This document shows, piece by piece, positions 7,587 to 8,535 of a stretch of 8,535 bases of DNA; position 1 is the first letter of the stretch; each line of letters begins with the position of its first letter. The position numbers and the translations under genes were made by a program. Source of the stretch: Candidatus Omnitrophica bacterium 4484_49. GTDB taxonomy: Bacteria; Omnitrophota; Gorgyraeia; Kaelpiales; Kaelpiaceae. Under the pieces are notes generated by a model. The model was not told the origin of the DNA and did not search any database. It worked only from the letters and a program-made list of their open reading frames with translations. The stretch lies in the NCBI GenBank assembly GCA_002085265.1, contig NATI01000034.1, positions 1 to 8,535 of the forward strand. The letters are read 5' to 3'.

Positions 7587-8506
7587 ATCTGGGATTGGAG
7601 TGTTGGGGGATAGGCTTTCAGAATCCTGTAATTATCGCCTCCGGGTGTATAGAATATGACGAGTCCTTATCAGAGGTATTTCCTTTTAGGGAATGTGGGG
7701 CTCTTGTCACCAAGACTATTACTCTGGATAGAAGGGATGGTAATCCTATGCCCCGTACCACCGAGGTTGACTGTGGAATGCTCAATTCCATTGGCCTTCA
7801 GAATGAGGGAATTTATCATTATGTAAAGAAGATCCTTCCCAGGATAAGTAATGAACTTCAGATACCAATTATCACCAGCATCGCAGGATTCAGTATTGAA
7901 GAATATGCCAGCATTGCTTCTCATCTTGATAGAGAGAAGGCAGTGGCAGCGATAGAGATAAATATATCCTGTCCAAATCTGGAAAAGAGTAAAGATGAGA
8001 GTCTTTTGTTTGCTCAGGACCCTTATATGAGTTATGGGGTTGTGAAAGCGGTTCGAGAGTCCACTACAAAACCTGTTATAGTAAAACTTTCTCCGGATGT
8101 TACTGATATTGTTGCAATAGCACAGGCAGTTGTGGATGCAGGTGCTGATGGGCTTACTGTAGCCAATACCTATCCTGCGATGGCTGTGGATATAGAGACT
8201 AGGAGACCAAAACTGGGAAATATTACCGGCGGAATGAGTGGACCTGCCATCAGACCTTTGACTTTAAAAAAATTGTGGGATGTATATTCTAATGTGAGAG
8301 ATGTACCTATAATTGCCTCCGGGGGTATTATGGATGCCTCCCATGCTGTGGAGTATATAATCGCGGGGGCGACATTTATCAGTTTGGGTACAGTTAACTT
8401 TATAAATCCCGGAGCTGTGCTGGAGGTTATATCTGGCATAAAAGATTATCTCTTGAGACATAAGATGAGTTATAAAGAACTAATTGGGAGCTTGAAAATT
8501 GACTGA
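7571..8506 (+). CDS. pyrD: Dihydroorotate dehydrogenase, class 1B catalytic subunit
   Basis: 311 aa, full length. It oxidises dihydroorotate to orotate with FMN, the fourth step of UMP synthesis, in the cytosol. The TIM-barrel motifs are present: NPVIIASG (residues 18-25), K48 in VTKT (FMN contact), MLNSIGLQN (70-78), and the active-site NISCPN with Cys134, the catalytic base of class 1 enzymes (class 2 uses Ser). Further on are VKLSPDVTD, NTYPAMAVD, GGMSGPAIRP, and the phosphate-binding ASGGI and GTVNF stretches. The adjacent pyrK confirms class 1B. The loop after SCPN is EKSKDESLLFAQD rather than the usual form with a Gly-Gly pair. No Shine-Dalgarno precedes the ATG, which lies inside pyrK (16-bp overlap), so translation is probably coupled. 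The gene ends with an 8-bp overlap into pyrF. Confidence 0.95.
   Translation: MGRDLNLGLECWGIGFQNPVIIASGCIEYDESLSEVFPFRECGALVTKTITLDRRDGNPMPRTTEVDCGMLNSIGLQNEGIYHYVKKILPRISNELQIPIITSIAGFSIEEYASIASHLDREKAVAAIEINISCPNLEKSKDESLLFAQDPYMSYGVVKAVRESTTKPVIVKLSPDVTDIVAIAQAVVDAGADGLTVANTYPAMAVDIETRRPKLGNITGGMSGPAIRPLTLKKLWDVYSNVRDVPIIASGGIMDASHAVEYIIAGATFISLGTVNFINPGAVLEVISGIKDYLLRHKMSYKELIGSLKID
8486..8490 (+). promoter_or_regulatory. Shine-Dalgarno site deciding the pyrF TTG start
   Basis: GGGAG sits 8 bases before TTG 8499, inside the end of pyrD. No ATG or GTG in the pyrF frame lies between the site and the conserved IIVALDV strand, so this site selects the TTG. Confidence 0.55.
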
Positions 8507-8535
8507 GGCGATTATCGTGGCACTTGATGTGGAAG
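8499..8535 (+). CDS. pyrF: Orotidine 5'-phosphate decarboxylase (3' partial)
   Basis: Only the first 12 codons are in the window. From a TTG start they read (M)TEAIIVALDVE. The IIVALDV strand is the typical first beta strand of OMP decarboxylase, whose Asp lies near the substrate site. PyrF converts OMP to UMP, the last step of the pathway, and commonly follows pyrK-pyrD in bacterial operons. The start overlaps the pyrD stop by 8 bp and is preceded by GGGAG at 8-base spacing. A later GTG at 8517 would delete the conserved strand and is unlikely. The call rests on a short segment plus context. Confidence 0.8.
   Translation, partial: MTEAIIVALDVE

Noticed and set aside
1..8535. Mobile elements, CRISPR arrays, tRNA/rRNA genes, riboswitches or terminators
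   Set aside because: Only one base lies between genes, and I saw no direct-repeat arrays, transposase frames, tRNA-like folds or hairpin/T-run terminators. An upstream pyrimidine-responsive leader cannot be judged because it would be outside the window.

Overview
The window is a single gene-dense plus-strand block from a bacterial chromosome. Eight genes run in the same direction, and only one base (1705) lies outside a coding region. Order: a Mut7-C/zinc-ribbon protein (5' end cut by the window), an endonuclease Q (EndoQ) family PHP nuclease, carA, carB, mutM (fpg), pyrK, pyrD (class 1B) and the first codons of pyrF (3' end cut). All junctions but one are overlaps: 14 bp, then a 1-base gap, then 8, 38, 13, 16 and 8 bp. 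I see no room for an internal promoter or terminator between genes, so this looks like the interior of one operon. Its promoter, and any pyrimidine-responsive leader, would lie upstream of base 1.

Functionally the block mixes two themes. The first is de novo UMP synthesis. CarAB makes carbamoyl phosphate, PyrK-PyrD oxidises dihydroorotate using NAD+ through flavins and a 2Fe-2S cluster, and PyrF decarboxylates OMP. pyrB, pyrC and pyrE are not in the window. The second is nucleic-acid quality control. EndoQ-family enzymes nick DNA at deaminated bases, MutM (Fpg) removes oxidised purines, and the Mut7-C protein belongs to a predicted nuclease family. EndoQ sits just before carA and MutM sits between carB and pyrK, so the repair genes are inside the pyrimidine operon.

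Organism: the DNA is moderately AT-rich. Arginine is written mostly as AGA/AGG, and ATA is common for isoleucine. The class 1B PyrK-PyrD pair uses NAD+. Together with EndoQ, a family found mainly in archaea and a subset of bacteria, this suggests an anaerobic, perhaps thermophilic, bacterium, possibly from an uncultivated lineage. The C-terminal QLSLF of EndoQ matches the bacterial beta-clamp-binding consensus, which supports a bacterial rather than archaeal host. I cannot name the species.

Most enzymes keep their catalytic residues. The main oddities are the clamp-type tail on EndoQ, a Mut7-C protein with a divergent N-terminal half and an altered TRD motif, a MutM lacking the usual Phe wedge and the Lys equivalent to E. 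coli Lys155, a 38-bp carB/mutM overlap that extends CarB, and a TTG start for pyrF. I did not find a wholly new system. The strongest candidate for novelty is the EndoQ/Fpg/pyrimidine arrangement.
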